Assembly (NCBI GenBank): GCA_037954235.1
Contig: JBBMOA010000002.1
Coordinates: 22,415,427 to 22,479,426 of the forward strand
Direction: 5' to 3'
DNA: 64,000 nucleotides
DNA from: Aulostomus chinensis
Taxonomy: Eukaryota > Chordata > Actinopteri > Syngnathiformes > Aulostomidae
In this document: positions 35,280-45,635 of the stretch, one piece after another
Layout: each line of letters opens with the position of its first letter
Position numbering within the stretch: position 1 is the stretch's first letter
The notes under the pieces: generated by a model
The model's input: the letters and a program-made list of their open reading frames with translations, nothing else
Database searches by the model: none
What the model was told of the DNA's origin: nothing
Position numbers and translations under genes: made by a program

Positions 35280-35611
35280 TGACTACAAACAATCATCTTT
35301 TTAAATACAGCCTTATATCACGGCATTGATTGTTGCTGATGGACAATTGACAATGCGGAGCTAATTGTATGTTGATGAAGTTCATTAAGACTATCGGAGC
35401 GAAATTTATTTCAGATTGATGACAACAGAGATGAGTTTTGATACCACAAGGGATATTTCCAAAGCATCCCATTCTTCTTCCTGTAATCAACACATAAATG
35501 AGCCACTGAACGGAGCAGAAAAGTCCCTGTCTTAGTCCATGTGTAATAAGCTCCATAAAGTCTCCCATAAATCACTCTAATTGAAAATATTCCTCCCTGG
35601 CCGCCACTTAC
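35280..35611. promoter_or_regulatory. Candidate conserved non-coding element
   Basis: Repeat-free complex sequence (GCGGAGCTAATTGTATG, CATTGATTGTTGCTGATGG, AAATCACTCTAATTG). It directly adjoins the exon candidate at 35612-35681, so intron-flanking conservation is one possible explanation. Minus-strand frames at 35293-35698 overlap it. Confidence 0.3.
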
Positions 35612-35681
35612 GCGACACCTCACACAGACAGTTGATGCTCCATTTGAACTCCACGTGAACTGGAGACTCGACCGTCTCCGG
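35612..35681 (-). other. Candidate 70-nt exon, unassigned
   Basis: On the minus strand a pyrimidine-rich tract ending GTGTCATTCAG precedes the exon, and GTAAGT (35611-35606) follows it. One frame reads PETVESPVHVEFKWSINCLC then EVS, a protein-like sequence; a second frame is also open and is Ser/Arg-rich. I cannot assign a family. Splice signals on both sides with a natural-looking peptide make this the best exon candidate here, but 70 nt is short. Confidence 0.3.
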
Positions 35682-37171
35682 CTGAATGACACGGACATGA
35701 AAGAACGGAAAGATCCGTTCTGTTGATGTCACATGCAGAGAAATTCAAGCTGACTGTTGTTTAATTACTCATTTATTATAAGGATAATTCATTGCTAAAA
35801 TCTGCTTGGTTTTTGTTTTGTTTTTAAGCTCGTCACTGTGTTTGAGTTTATTTATTTTTGCTCAAATTTAGGGTCATTTGAAAATTGCTTTGTTTTGTTT
35901 ACCGTATTCGTACAGATGGTTCACGAGCCAGACTTAAAACCAGTTGATTTGAGACAAAATTATTGGCAGACTTTCCAGTTTGTGAAGAACAATCTCAATC
36001 ACTGTTCTTGATGGCATGCTATCTGCAGTCTTCAAAAAATTGAAAAATAGCTGCATATTTCAGCAACATGATTTGAACCTAATAAAAAAGGCATGTTCTC
36101 AATGGTTGAAACACCTTTCATTTTTTTTCCTTCAATTTTCTGGCCAAAGAACACTTATATACTGCGGACCCCCCCCCCCCCCCCACCTGTAATATTCCAA
36201 TAAATGAACATAAATGAACATAACTGAACAATCCCGTCCCATCATTTGTCCCCTCCGCATCACTAACGTCTCTCCCTTGTTTTGTAGTCATGCATCCTGA
36301 ACCAAAGGACCCTTAATGAAAATCGCGCTTACAAGCTATTACCTCTCTATTCACTACTGATCATCAGTGCAAGTAATCATTTGAAAAAAAACATAATAAA
36401 TAGATAAACTGATAATTTATAAAATAGATACAGTCTTGACCCCCCGCTGCATTATCCAGAGGCCCGTGCTGACCTTGATTATACAGGTTACCCCACCAGG
36501 TGCTGAGGGTTTTAGATCACATCATGGTAGCTTTTGAGCCCCAGGGAGCGGTGAGAGACCTCAGCATTAAGGCACTACATTAAATCTGTCTCATACCAGT
36601 CCCATTAAAGACCACTCCATCACCATTACACAGGTCATACTGCTCCCTACTCATGTGAGTGGTAAAAGAGTGGGTATCAGCCTGACTGTTCTCAGGTCTG
36701 TAGTGGAGCTTGACAAGTGTCTGATTTTTTTGATTTTTTTTTTTTGTCCTCCTGAATTTGAACTGTATTGAACACTTGGATCTTTCACTTTTATGCTAAC
36801 CCTGCTATGTCAGACGTAATTGGTAAAACTTAACAAGAGGCTCACATTTTCCAGTGTAACAGCTTAAAAACACAGGATATGTCAGCAGCCGTCGTTGCAT
36901 CATTCCATTGTAACTGATTGGAACCACTAGGACGGACGCCAGATCTCTATTTTTACACAAGTAGTTCATTTTTTTTCTCTCTTCGTGAGGATCTGTCACA
37001 GGACTTCATGACCTGTGTGAACGCTCCAAGGCTGTGGACAGCTTCAGAGATTTATTTCCTATTAATACACACACATTCACCAAACACTCACAGTACATCG
37101 TTGACTCATGAGTTTCATGGCTTCAAGCCAATGAACCGTTTTCTTAAAAAGAGATTTTTCTCCCTTTTTTT
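35682..37171. other. Non-coding stretch with a C16 run
   Basis: Sixteen C at 36169-36184. The part 36430-36700 is repeat-free and complex and could be a CNE. T runs occur near 36727-36746. No gene is seen. Confidence 0.4.
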
Positions 37172-37184
37172 GGGGGGGGGGGGG
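37172..37184. repeat. G13 mononucleotide run
   Basis: Thirteen G directly after a T7 run. Confidence 0.95.
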
Positions 37185-37419
37185 TAATTTCACATCCTTG
37201 GTGGAATCGATGAAGCACATCTGTGCTGCCAAATAAAGACGAGAATTTTTTTTCTGTGTGTCCTTGTTGCGAGAGGAATCAGGTGATGGTGGATGCTATT
37301 TTGGCACAACCTGCCTTTTAGTTTAGCTTTAATACTTTGTAGGTATTCAAGAACCCTCTGAATATATTTTCATGGCTGTGAGCTGAGGACAGGTGTAAGC
37401 CCGAGACGTAAGTTTTCAG

Positions 37420-37570
37420 GATGTCCATTCTCATTGAAGTGATAGCTCAAGAAAAACGTGAGGAAATTTCTTTAGAATATCCACTAGGACTCAAGGATGA
37501 GCTAAAACGATTTGGAAGGTCAAAGGTCAAGGTCACTGTGACAGGCACACATCTCAGAGACATATAAAAC
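37420..37570 (+). repeat. Dispersed repeat with nuclear-receptor half-sites
   Basis: The order GATAGCTCAAGAA, GAGGAAATTTCTTTAGAAT, CCACTAGGACTCAAGGATGA and AGGTCAAAGGTCAAGGTCAC is that of a dispersed repeat I know from many fish genomes. The copy is diverged. It contains three head-to-tail AGGTCA half-sites at 37517, 37524 and 37530, and a TGACAG at 37539. Confidence 0.65.
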
Positions 37571-38179
37571 AATGTAGTATTTCCAGTTTTAATCCAAATG
37601 TCTGCAGTGTATATCTGTTCTTCTCTAGCTGTCAACTGCCAATGATTTCTTTGGGGTAAATAGAAGTTGATTGGCTCTATTTACTGCTTTATCATTTCTG
37701 AAAATGCGATTTTTACCAACAATTTTAACAGCAAAACCTGCAATGGCATCTGTAAACATCTGTTTATTGGGATAAACCCTCCATCTATGTAGCAAATACT
37801 GTGTACGTGTGCTTGCTGAGGAGACATAGCAAAGGTACGAAAACAGACATAATAAAAATAAACATGTCTGTTGGGGCTCACTTCTACATTCATCATCCCA
37901 TCTGAGTGAGCCTGCTGGGCTGGTTCAGCCTGGGAAACTCCATTTGTCACCTGCTAAACGCTGCCAATGTGCATGGAGTCCCTGCTGCTGCTGCCGTTTC
38001 CAGGGAAGAGGACCGGGTTGTACATTTCTGTTGTGAAGACTTGTAATGTGCAGATAAGAGTAAAAGGTGTATTTGAAGCCACAGTAATCAGTCTGCCTAT
38101 TACTGAGTCTATCAACAGGTCATTTATAAAATTGACTGAATTGAATATTGCTTTCTCAATTGTTCATTGAATATTTTAG
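37571..38179. other. Non-coding stretch, no gene seen
   Basis: The minus-strand frame 37681-37950 has no splice context or known motif. No repeat is recognised. Confidence 0.5.
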
Positions 38180-38252
38180 GACAGTGTATAAACTGTGTTT
38201 ACATCTTGTCCAGTTAGCCAACAAACTTAATAGTAATTGCGCGGACTGTCAG
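38180..38252 (+). other. Candidate 73-nt exon, unassigned
   Basis: An acceptor-like TTCATTGAATATTTTAG precedes it and a perfect donor, CAG then GTAAGT (38253-38258), follows. The open frame across it reads TVYKLCLHLVQLANKLNSNC then ADCQ. The CxxC at the end (CADC) recalls the first zinc pair of Arf-GAP domains, but that rests on four residues only and I do not assign it. It could be a chance pair of sites. Confidence 0.25.
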
Positions 38253-40579
38253 GTAAGTTCCTTGTCTTGTATGTGTTCAAACATATTACACCAAAGTGTG
38301 TACAAAACATTCCCTGCAGTGTTACGCCACAAAAAGGCTTCTGCGTATTGTAAAGTTAACATTGGAACAAGCACAGTCCCATTGTCTGACTGTAAGTACA
38401 ATAAAAGAGAAAAAGAGTTTCCCCAAATGACAAAAGAGGGAAACAAAAACCTTACAAAGCACTATAATTGTCAAGGCGAGAAATAAGAGGCACTCTGACA
38501 TTTTTTCAACCGTGGAGCTATACATTATTTATCTGGAGAGTTTATATCAGATTGCAGATACTGAGGCTGAGCAGTACAGCCATTTTACATCCCGGTCCCT
38601 TCCCTGTATTTTATGATAAATGTCCTCAAAGTGCTCTGCATTTTACCCAGAGTGCACATAAACTACAGGCTAGCTAAAGCCATAACTCTCCCAGACCCAC
38701 TCTCACAATTGCAAGCACCACTCCACAGATTCTCTTTCACAGTCCCAAAATGTCTTCTCTTAGACTCAGTCTTCTTGCATAAATAAACTGAAACTGGATT
38801 AATAACCTCATCAGGGTACTAACAATTGAATATAAATGTACGATATTATTTTACATTTAATATCTCAAAATGACAGCAAATGAAATTTCACCAAATGGCC
38901 CCTCCTTTTGACAGGGAACAGGTTCTTTGTCCATTCGTTATCCTTAATTTGAGCTCTTCTGCGCACCCTGGTACACAGGGAATTGACAGAAAACCAAACT
39001 TTTCTTTTAGGGTTTACAAGGAAAATACTTCCTTATTGTTCCCACTAACTCAGAAACATTTGAACCCCCAGCTGTGCACTCCCTTGAGCCCGCCAATTCT
39101 ATTAAGATGCTCAATTTTCTCTGCATTTGTAAACCTGCTAGACGTCTATAACTAATATAAAATAGGTAATATGAAGGCTCGACAGAGTTGTTATCAGGTT
39201 TTGCTCAATATACCGCCCCATAAATCATCTTGTATTTCACCGCAAACCAAATAACTTTTCCCTATTCATGCTCCATGTTGATACTGGCCACGCTAGCGCT
39301 AACTTAAGTAAGGCTAGTGCTGCTAACATAACCACTAGCTCTGTCAAACTTGGTCCTTCTGCCTCTCCCATGATTGTTTCATCCATTTGAGTAAATCAGG
39401 CTAAATGCTGGTTGCTAAAGGGCCTCATTTTTTTTCCTGACATACTGGAACAGCACATACTAGGAGAGTGTCTTCACAGAATGCAAATTTAAAAAAGTAT
39501 ATTTGTTTATTTGGGAAGCAACAATTTTTTGGATGTTCCCCAGTTTGGGAATCATTGCTATTAACTGTATTGATAAGAATCCGTCGTAACCTCTCCACAA
39601 AAATTGTTTTGTTATTTTTTTTTATTTTGAAAAATATGTTTGACTTATTTTTTAATTTTCAGGATTACCAGGGTATGTTATTCAGTTCTGCACCTTTTCA
39701 TTTTGCATCTGCCCAAGGACAAAGTATGTGAAACATTGGTCATTTTTATTTATTAGTGGTATTTTAATAACAGATGGAATGCTTTTCTGTTTTGGAATAT
39801 TATTGACTCCAGCCAACATAATCATATTTCCTTAAAGCAATTATAATACAGTACAAATATGAAAATGATTAAGTTCCTTTTATTTTATAATGAAGTTGAA
39901 AAAATTGCCAGTTTGCTGCACCCCCAGTCTCGTGCCGACAGGCAATAGTGTTTTCCTGAGTGTTTTTTTTTTTGAGGACGAGGAGTAAACTATAATAATT
40001 CTTAGTTAAAATTACTAAAAAGAACCTTATACATTTTCAAGAGTTTCTTTTATTTCTTTTCTAACCATGACATCATTGTTCCAGTCTACCAAAAGATCTA
40101 CGGAGCTCTCGTTCATCTTCCGATAGAAGTTGGCTCTCTTTTTTCACATATAAACTCTAAAGTTTTGTCCAAGATTACAGATTAGATTGCATTTAAACTA
40201 AGATAAAAATCCAACTGTCCATATCTGAACAAACTTCTGAAGAGGAACCGTGCAAAATACAAGAAAAGTCCATTTTCAGTGTTTTTTGCACCAGAGGCTT
40301 CACTTAGCTACATGATACCTGAATTGACTGAATATTGGACCAGAATTCTTTTCAAACTATCTCTGATTTCATGAATTATGCTTACAGGCCTCTTAAAATC
40401 AGATTTCCAATGAGTAGAGGAAATTTAAGCTCTCATCAACGACTGTGAAAACAGCCTTCAAGTAGCTCCTCTCATACGTTTTTCCTCCAAACATTAAAGC
40501 TCAAAAATCCAAAGAACCAAAAGGAAAAACACATTTTAAATCAGAGGAGGACTTTAAATTTGTTCTGCAATTAAGAACC
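38253..40579. other. Non-coding stretch, no gene seen
   Basis: AT-rich sequence. The TAGCGCTAAC / GCTAGTGCTGCTAAC pair near 39293-39325 is a short local duplication. No recognised repeat or exon. Confidence 0.5.
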
Positions 40580-41060
40580 CAGTCGTTGAATTATTATAAG
40601 ATAAAATAGAGGCCAGTTCCCTGTAGATGAGCCAGCAGGATCTTATGTGGCTGTATAGATCTTTTGGAGGCTTAAGATACATAATCAATAATTGGATATC
40701 TTACATGGCCATTGTGACCAAACTGAAAGGTTTTAATAATGAGGGGCCAAGGGTCTGCTCTCACTATTATCATGCAGGGACGTAGGGTCAGAGTTTACCT
40801 GACCTGTAGCTGCAAAATGATTGCATCAAACTGATGCCTCGTGGATCACTGAGTCTATAAACCTGCACTTCCGCCAATTGCGATCTTGATTAAGGGCTGT
40901 TTTCTCTTCTTTAATGAGTGAGATTGTTTTCTCTCCAAGTTTAAACTCCTTTATTAAACAGGTTTTCAGCTCCATGCATGGACCAGTGCATAAATCATCA
41001 TAAGCAACTCCCATGATAATTGAATCTCATTGAATATATGGGATATGCAGGGTAAAGTAG
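40580..41060. promoter_or_regulatory. Candidate conserved non-coding block
   Basis: A long repeat-free segment with TTGAATTATTATAAG, ATCAATAATTGGATATC, TTTTAATAATGAGGGGCC, CCGCCAATTGCGATC and CATGATAATTGAATC. Even complexity and the absence of runs contrast with the flanks. I see no coding frame with splice sites. CNE by texture only. Confidence 0.3.
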
Positions 41061-43196
41061 TACCTGTGCTCCCTTTCCCCACTAAAAATGTCAATGTTTT
41101 CTCAAAAAATTATTTTGTATTATGTTACCAGTGGTGCATTTTTTTTGTTAGCTCACCTCTGGCATTAGGTTTTCCATGTTTTTATGGGAGGCGATCTTGG
41201 TGATGCCCCAGGGATTTCTGTACATCATAGTTTAGATCTGAAACCCAGATTTTTTTTTTCTGACTATGAATTTAGACCTTCATGGAACAATTTGCAAAAC
41301 TTCATTAAAAAAAATGCAGCTGTTATTGAAAAAGTAGGTCCAGTTGCTCTGACATGGAAAGGCTCCACTGTCTAGTTTGAGTGTTTATGATGTTTGACCA
41401 ATATGGAGTAAGAAACTAGAGCCTTCTGTCATGCATAGTTTGTTCTTTCTGACCATGTTTGCTCAGCTGGAAGTAATGTTTGCCCACAGGATGACTGGGT
41501 AAGAGTGTTTCTCATCTGCATACATGTCTGACAGGGACTTTGAAGGGACTGTTTTGACAGAAATGTGTGGGACATTTGAATGTAGGATGAAAGAGTGATT
41601 TCTACCCAATCACTGGAACCTTAGACGAAAGTCTTTCCTTCGCACCAACTTTCTTTCAACTGTTCCACAAGGCAGCTTTACAGATTCTTAACTATTGCCA
41701 AATGGGACTGAACCAAAAGATACAGAAAAGAAAGCTTGCTTTTGTTGAACTGATTGTTTTGAATTGAGTTTAAAGTAATTCATAGTTTTAGTCTGTTAAT
41801 TTTGGTTAGGACTTTACTGAATGGTTTTGAAGAGGTAGCTTGGAAGCAGAAAATTAAATCGGAACTTGGAAATATGTTTCTCCAGGTCTTATGAACATAT
41901 TGCAAGACATTTCATTGGGACACAGTCTGAGTGGCCACTGTGACTTTCCATGGATGCAGTAACGCTGTAATTTACAGGGATTAGTGGCAGAGCTGAAATC
42001 AGACAGAGTGACATACCTGGCAACAAGTGTTCCACTGCATCTACTGAGCAGCTGTTAAAAAGCTGTTGAAATTAACTTCAAATTAGCTGTTATGCAATTT
42101 GGGTACATCTGCTCACTTTCATAGTCCCGACCCAATTCATCGCAGAGCATTTGTCTACATTGTTGAATAGACTGAAGGCCGTGTGGGTAAGTTTTGCGGA
42201 CGTGCTAATGATAGATGTTGGTTGCACTGACGTCACATGGTCACACGCCTGGAATTCCATCTGGGTCAGCTCTTACCACCACTTCCTGGTGGTTTGTGGA
42301 TGGCTAGTCAGCATCATGAAAGGATCCAGAGGCTGCTGGCCCCATTCTACTCCGTCCTCTTAAGACCTTCACTGAACCTCTGGGAACACCTCGACTGTAC
42401 CGCCCCTATTAACCCACACAAGATCCAAATCCCTGGATCTCATTTATTGCGCAGATATCTTCATTCCTCTGTATCCCCACCACTCCCTCTTTCTCTGTCT
42501 GTCTTTATTTTGCTGTTTCTGGTGATTGGACTTTCATATCGAATCATATTTCAGAGATTCACATTCCCCCCTCAGAGTAGAAACTCTGCCGGCCTCAGTT
42601 GGGAAATTCACCCTGATTGCCAGGACTTCTGGAACCCTGTAAAGTTGACGTGCTTCTTTTTTGTTTGTTTGTTGAGAGAGATTGAGGGAAGGATGTGGGG
42701 AAAGAAAAGCGATGAACAAATAAGGGATTTAGGGAGAATAATTTCTGAGGTTAAATATTGGATTACCCATTTTTACCCCTGCCCTAACTCTGTGGTCAGT
42801 GGAGCGCTGGAAGGCTGTTCTGGACAAATATACCATTATGTTTTACCATCTGTCCCTCTAGAGATGTACAAGTCACACTGCATTTAAAAGGAAGCATTTT
42901 AATTGGTACTTGGATGATACATCAGTTGGGACCCAAATAGATTTTGCATAATGATCCACGCTTGAATCCTAAACACAGGTCCTTATAGATGAGCCATATG
43001 TGACCTTGTCTTAGGGCACAGATGACCCAAAGAGGCTGGTCCTCTAACCTTGCAGACCTCCAGGACCCTTCTTTATACCAGCCTGCTGAGGGGGTCACAA
43101 CATGTAACCTGCAGGTAATTTGGTTCATTCTCTAGAGTTCTAAAAGGAAAAAAAAAACAAAACTATATACATCTGATTGATCATGTTTTTAATTAG
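41061..43196. other. Non-coding stretch, no gene seen
   Basis: It contains the longest open frame of the window (42237-42887). That frame has compositional runs (Pro/Leu/Ser-rich, Phe-rich), no recognised domain, no clear initiation context and no splice support, so I do not call it a gene. The 41184-41375 frame is also unassigned. Confidence 0.5.
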
Positions 43197-43222
43197 TGTG
43201 TGTGTGTGTGTGTGTGTGTGTG
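43197..43222. repeat. GT microsatellite
   Basis: Thirteen GT units. Confidence 0.95.
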
Positions 43223-43739
43223 AATCCTAAGCATATGTAGCTGACATTTTCTGCATGTTTAATCAACACAACTTAGGGGTTCAAATGGTGTCGAAATCAA
43301 AACAGGTCCAAGAAAAATCTCAGCCTTGCTGCTCTTATTCCCAAATATCCGTTTTTTTTTAATATCTTCTCTGTTTGCCCATTCCCCTCTGTATGCCCTC
43401 TCTTGGGACCCGAGGGAGCCTTTTGATATGCCCCTTCTCTCTTGGCAAGGTTGTATTTCTTCATTAGACCCTCTGGGGGCTGCCAGCATCCCAGAGGATG
43501 TCAGAGTACATTAATTCTCATCAGGACATGGGTCCTCTCAGGTGTGAATGGCAGCCAGCAGCTGTCGACGGGGCTCTCTCAATCCTGCCGAAACTCATAC
43601 ATCACCCGGTGCATGCACACACGTATGCATACATGCATGCACACAGACATACAGGTAACAGAAATGAAAAGCCAGACGCATGTGTGCAGTTGACAGAATC
43701 ATCACATGCTGGGGAAGGTTTATGCTGAAATCTGAACAT
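43223..43739. other. Non-coding stretch, no gene seen
   Basis: A CATGCA/CACACA-rich patch lies at about 43610-43650. Overlapping frames on both strands show no known motif. Confidence 0.5.
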
Positions 43740-44240
43740 ATCTTAATTTAACAGCTGACCCATGATAATTACAAATGCAGCCATATATCTTAAAGTCTTT
43801 AGGGGGACTGAATGCCGTCTCTGCTTAATTTTCCATGTGAGTAAATTTACTGGGTGCATTAGAAGAGCCTTTGTGATTGCCTCATAGCTTCTCCTAACCA
43901 CCATAGGGATAGATCACTTAATCTCCCTCTCTTCCTCTGTTTTTCCCCTTTCAAAGCATGATATAGCCTTGCATGTGTTTTACCAAGATATTTTCTCAAG
44001 TAATTACATAAAGTAATTCCTCCCATTGCGGTTGTTATGGCTCCCTGCAGATGTGTATACAAATTACTCATATTTGCTCTGTGGTCAAAGCTGTGAGCTG
44101 TCCCACAAGACATTGGGTTTACAAAGGTCTGCCTATTAAAGCCATTTGTTAAGGTCTTCACCCCTGGGAAGAGGCATCTCCACATGTGCTAAATGAAAGA
44201 GGTTAGCCTTAGAAATGAGTTGTTAATTACTTCAGTTTAT
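43740..44240. promoter_or_regulatory. Candidate conserved non-coding block
   Basis: Repeat-free complex sequence with ATGATAATTACAAATGC, CTGCTTAATTTTCC, AAGTAATTACATAAAGTAAT and GAGTTGTTAATTACTTC. The 108-codon minus-strand frame 43859-44185 has no convincing splice sites. CNE by texture only. Confidence 0.3.
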
Positions 44241-45240
44241 TATAAAAGTCTTCACTTTGGTTTCTGACTCAACAGTCAAACCTTAATCCTCATGTAAATC
44301 CAGAAAGCGTTCCAAAGCAATGGAAACCGCCTTCTTCTTGCAATAGCGCGTAGATGTTAAAAGATACCATGGACTAAATCTAGGGGGCTTTAAGGTCTTT
44401 CCAGTATGATTCCTCTTTCCTATTATTATTTTGTCATCCTGTGATTATTTTGTCATCGCAGGGCCATATTTTCCAGTGTCTTGGGTTGTTCCATGAATTA
44501 GTTATCTGTGCTCCTCATTGCTCAACTCAGTGTCACTCTATGGCTTTGGGCTACCACTCATTCTCACATCCAAGCTATTTCCTGTAGTCTTTTAGCACCT
44601 TTAATTCAGTAATTATCTGTAATGCGGTAATGGCTGACTTGGATGGCTTTATCCTGCTCATGCTGAGGAGTAACTGAGACCTGTTTAGATTTCATAGTTT
44701 ATTTTATATTACATACACACTCACACATTTGTATTTAAACTGCGGTTGTACACAAACTCTTCTTACAGAAAAGCCTTCCCTTGCCCTGTGATTGGGGGGT
44801 GTAACCCTCTCCTTTTTACATTCACCCTTGGATCTGTGCACCTCCTCCATTTCTGAAAGGGACTTTTGTTTCCCGTTGGTCTGGAATGGATAAGAGGAGA
44901 ATCTCTGGTCAGAAGCACACACTTCATTATTATTTCCATTACACAACACAAATACATAGCTATTAACTGTACCCTGTTCACAGCAGAAAACTAGAAAGAG
45001 AACACATACTGTATTTCCTCTTTCCAGCCTATGAGTTTGAACAATCATCGGCATCCAGGATCTCTAATTTGATCCCACCAAAATATATAAAATGCTCCTT
45101 TTAATATTAACTACCCTTCCACCCAACTGTATGCAAGTCCACCCATTAATTTTGAGATATCCTGCTAACCCTATTCCCCAAATCCGATTTTGATCCATAT
45201 TTATATCAAGGAGTTTCCAAGAAATTGAAGAAAATGTGCA
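44241..45240. other. Non-coding stretch, no gene seen
   Basis: A short tandem duplication, TTATTTTGTCATCC then GATTATTTTGTCATCG, lies near 44425-44460. No gene or recognised repeat family. Confidence 0.5.
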
Positions 45241-45415
45241 GAATCGTCTTAATTCAAGGCATTGAAAAGTACTTAAAAATCATGGATCCGCCCTGGAATT
45301 GCTCCAGTAGCTGGTTCTTCTTGGCCCGCGCCCCATCGTCCCACCAATTTTTCTACGAAATCTGTTAAATAGTTTTTGCGTAATCCTGTTAGAGACCACA
45401 TACCTCTGCCAAGGC
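45241..45415 (+). repeat. Dispersed repeat, copy 3 (most complete)
   Basis: The order is ATCATGGATCCGCCCTGG, TGGTTCTTCTTGGCCCGCGC, CCACCAATTTTTCTACGAAA, then TAGTTTTTGCGTAATCCTGT and CCTCTGCCAAGGCA. Motif order and spacing match my memory of a very abundant fish repeat and the other copies in this window. Confidence 0.7.
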
Positions 45416-45486
45416 ATACCCAGCCAAACCCACTGTAAAAAACAGACACTGTAAAAAAAGAAATGTTATTTTTTCCCAAGGGTAAA

Positions 45487-45635
45487 CCGATCTGCCTCAA
45501 AATGTAATGTTTTTTTTTCACCCTTGGCCAATCCTTCACAACTCCACCGAGTTTAGTGAAATTCTGCCTCATAGTTTTTGTGTACTCCTGCAAACAGACA
45601 GATAAATAACACCACTAAAAATGACCTCCTGTGGC
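45487..45635 (+). repeat. Dispersed repeat, copy 4
   Basis: CCGATCTGCCTCAAAATGTA, CACCCTTGGCC, CCACCGAGTTTAGTGAAATT, ATAGTTTTTGTGTACTCCTG and CAAACAGACAGATAAATAAC show the same order as copy 3, in the same orientation, 70 bp after it. Two successive insertions or a local duplication are possible. Confidence 0.7.

Noticed and set aside
41141..41376. Minus-strand donor (GAG then GTGAGC) with an open frame, and an overlapping plus-strand frame
   Set aside because: No acceptor with a pyrimidine tract is present and both strands are open, which points to chance.
42237..42887. Longest open frame, 216 codons, plus strand
   Set aside because: The peptide has compositional runs and no recognised domain, the start context is poor, and there is no splice support. 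One frame of this length in 64 kb of fish DNA is expected by chance.
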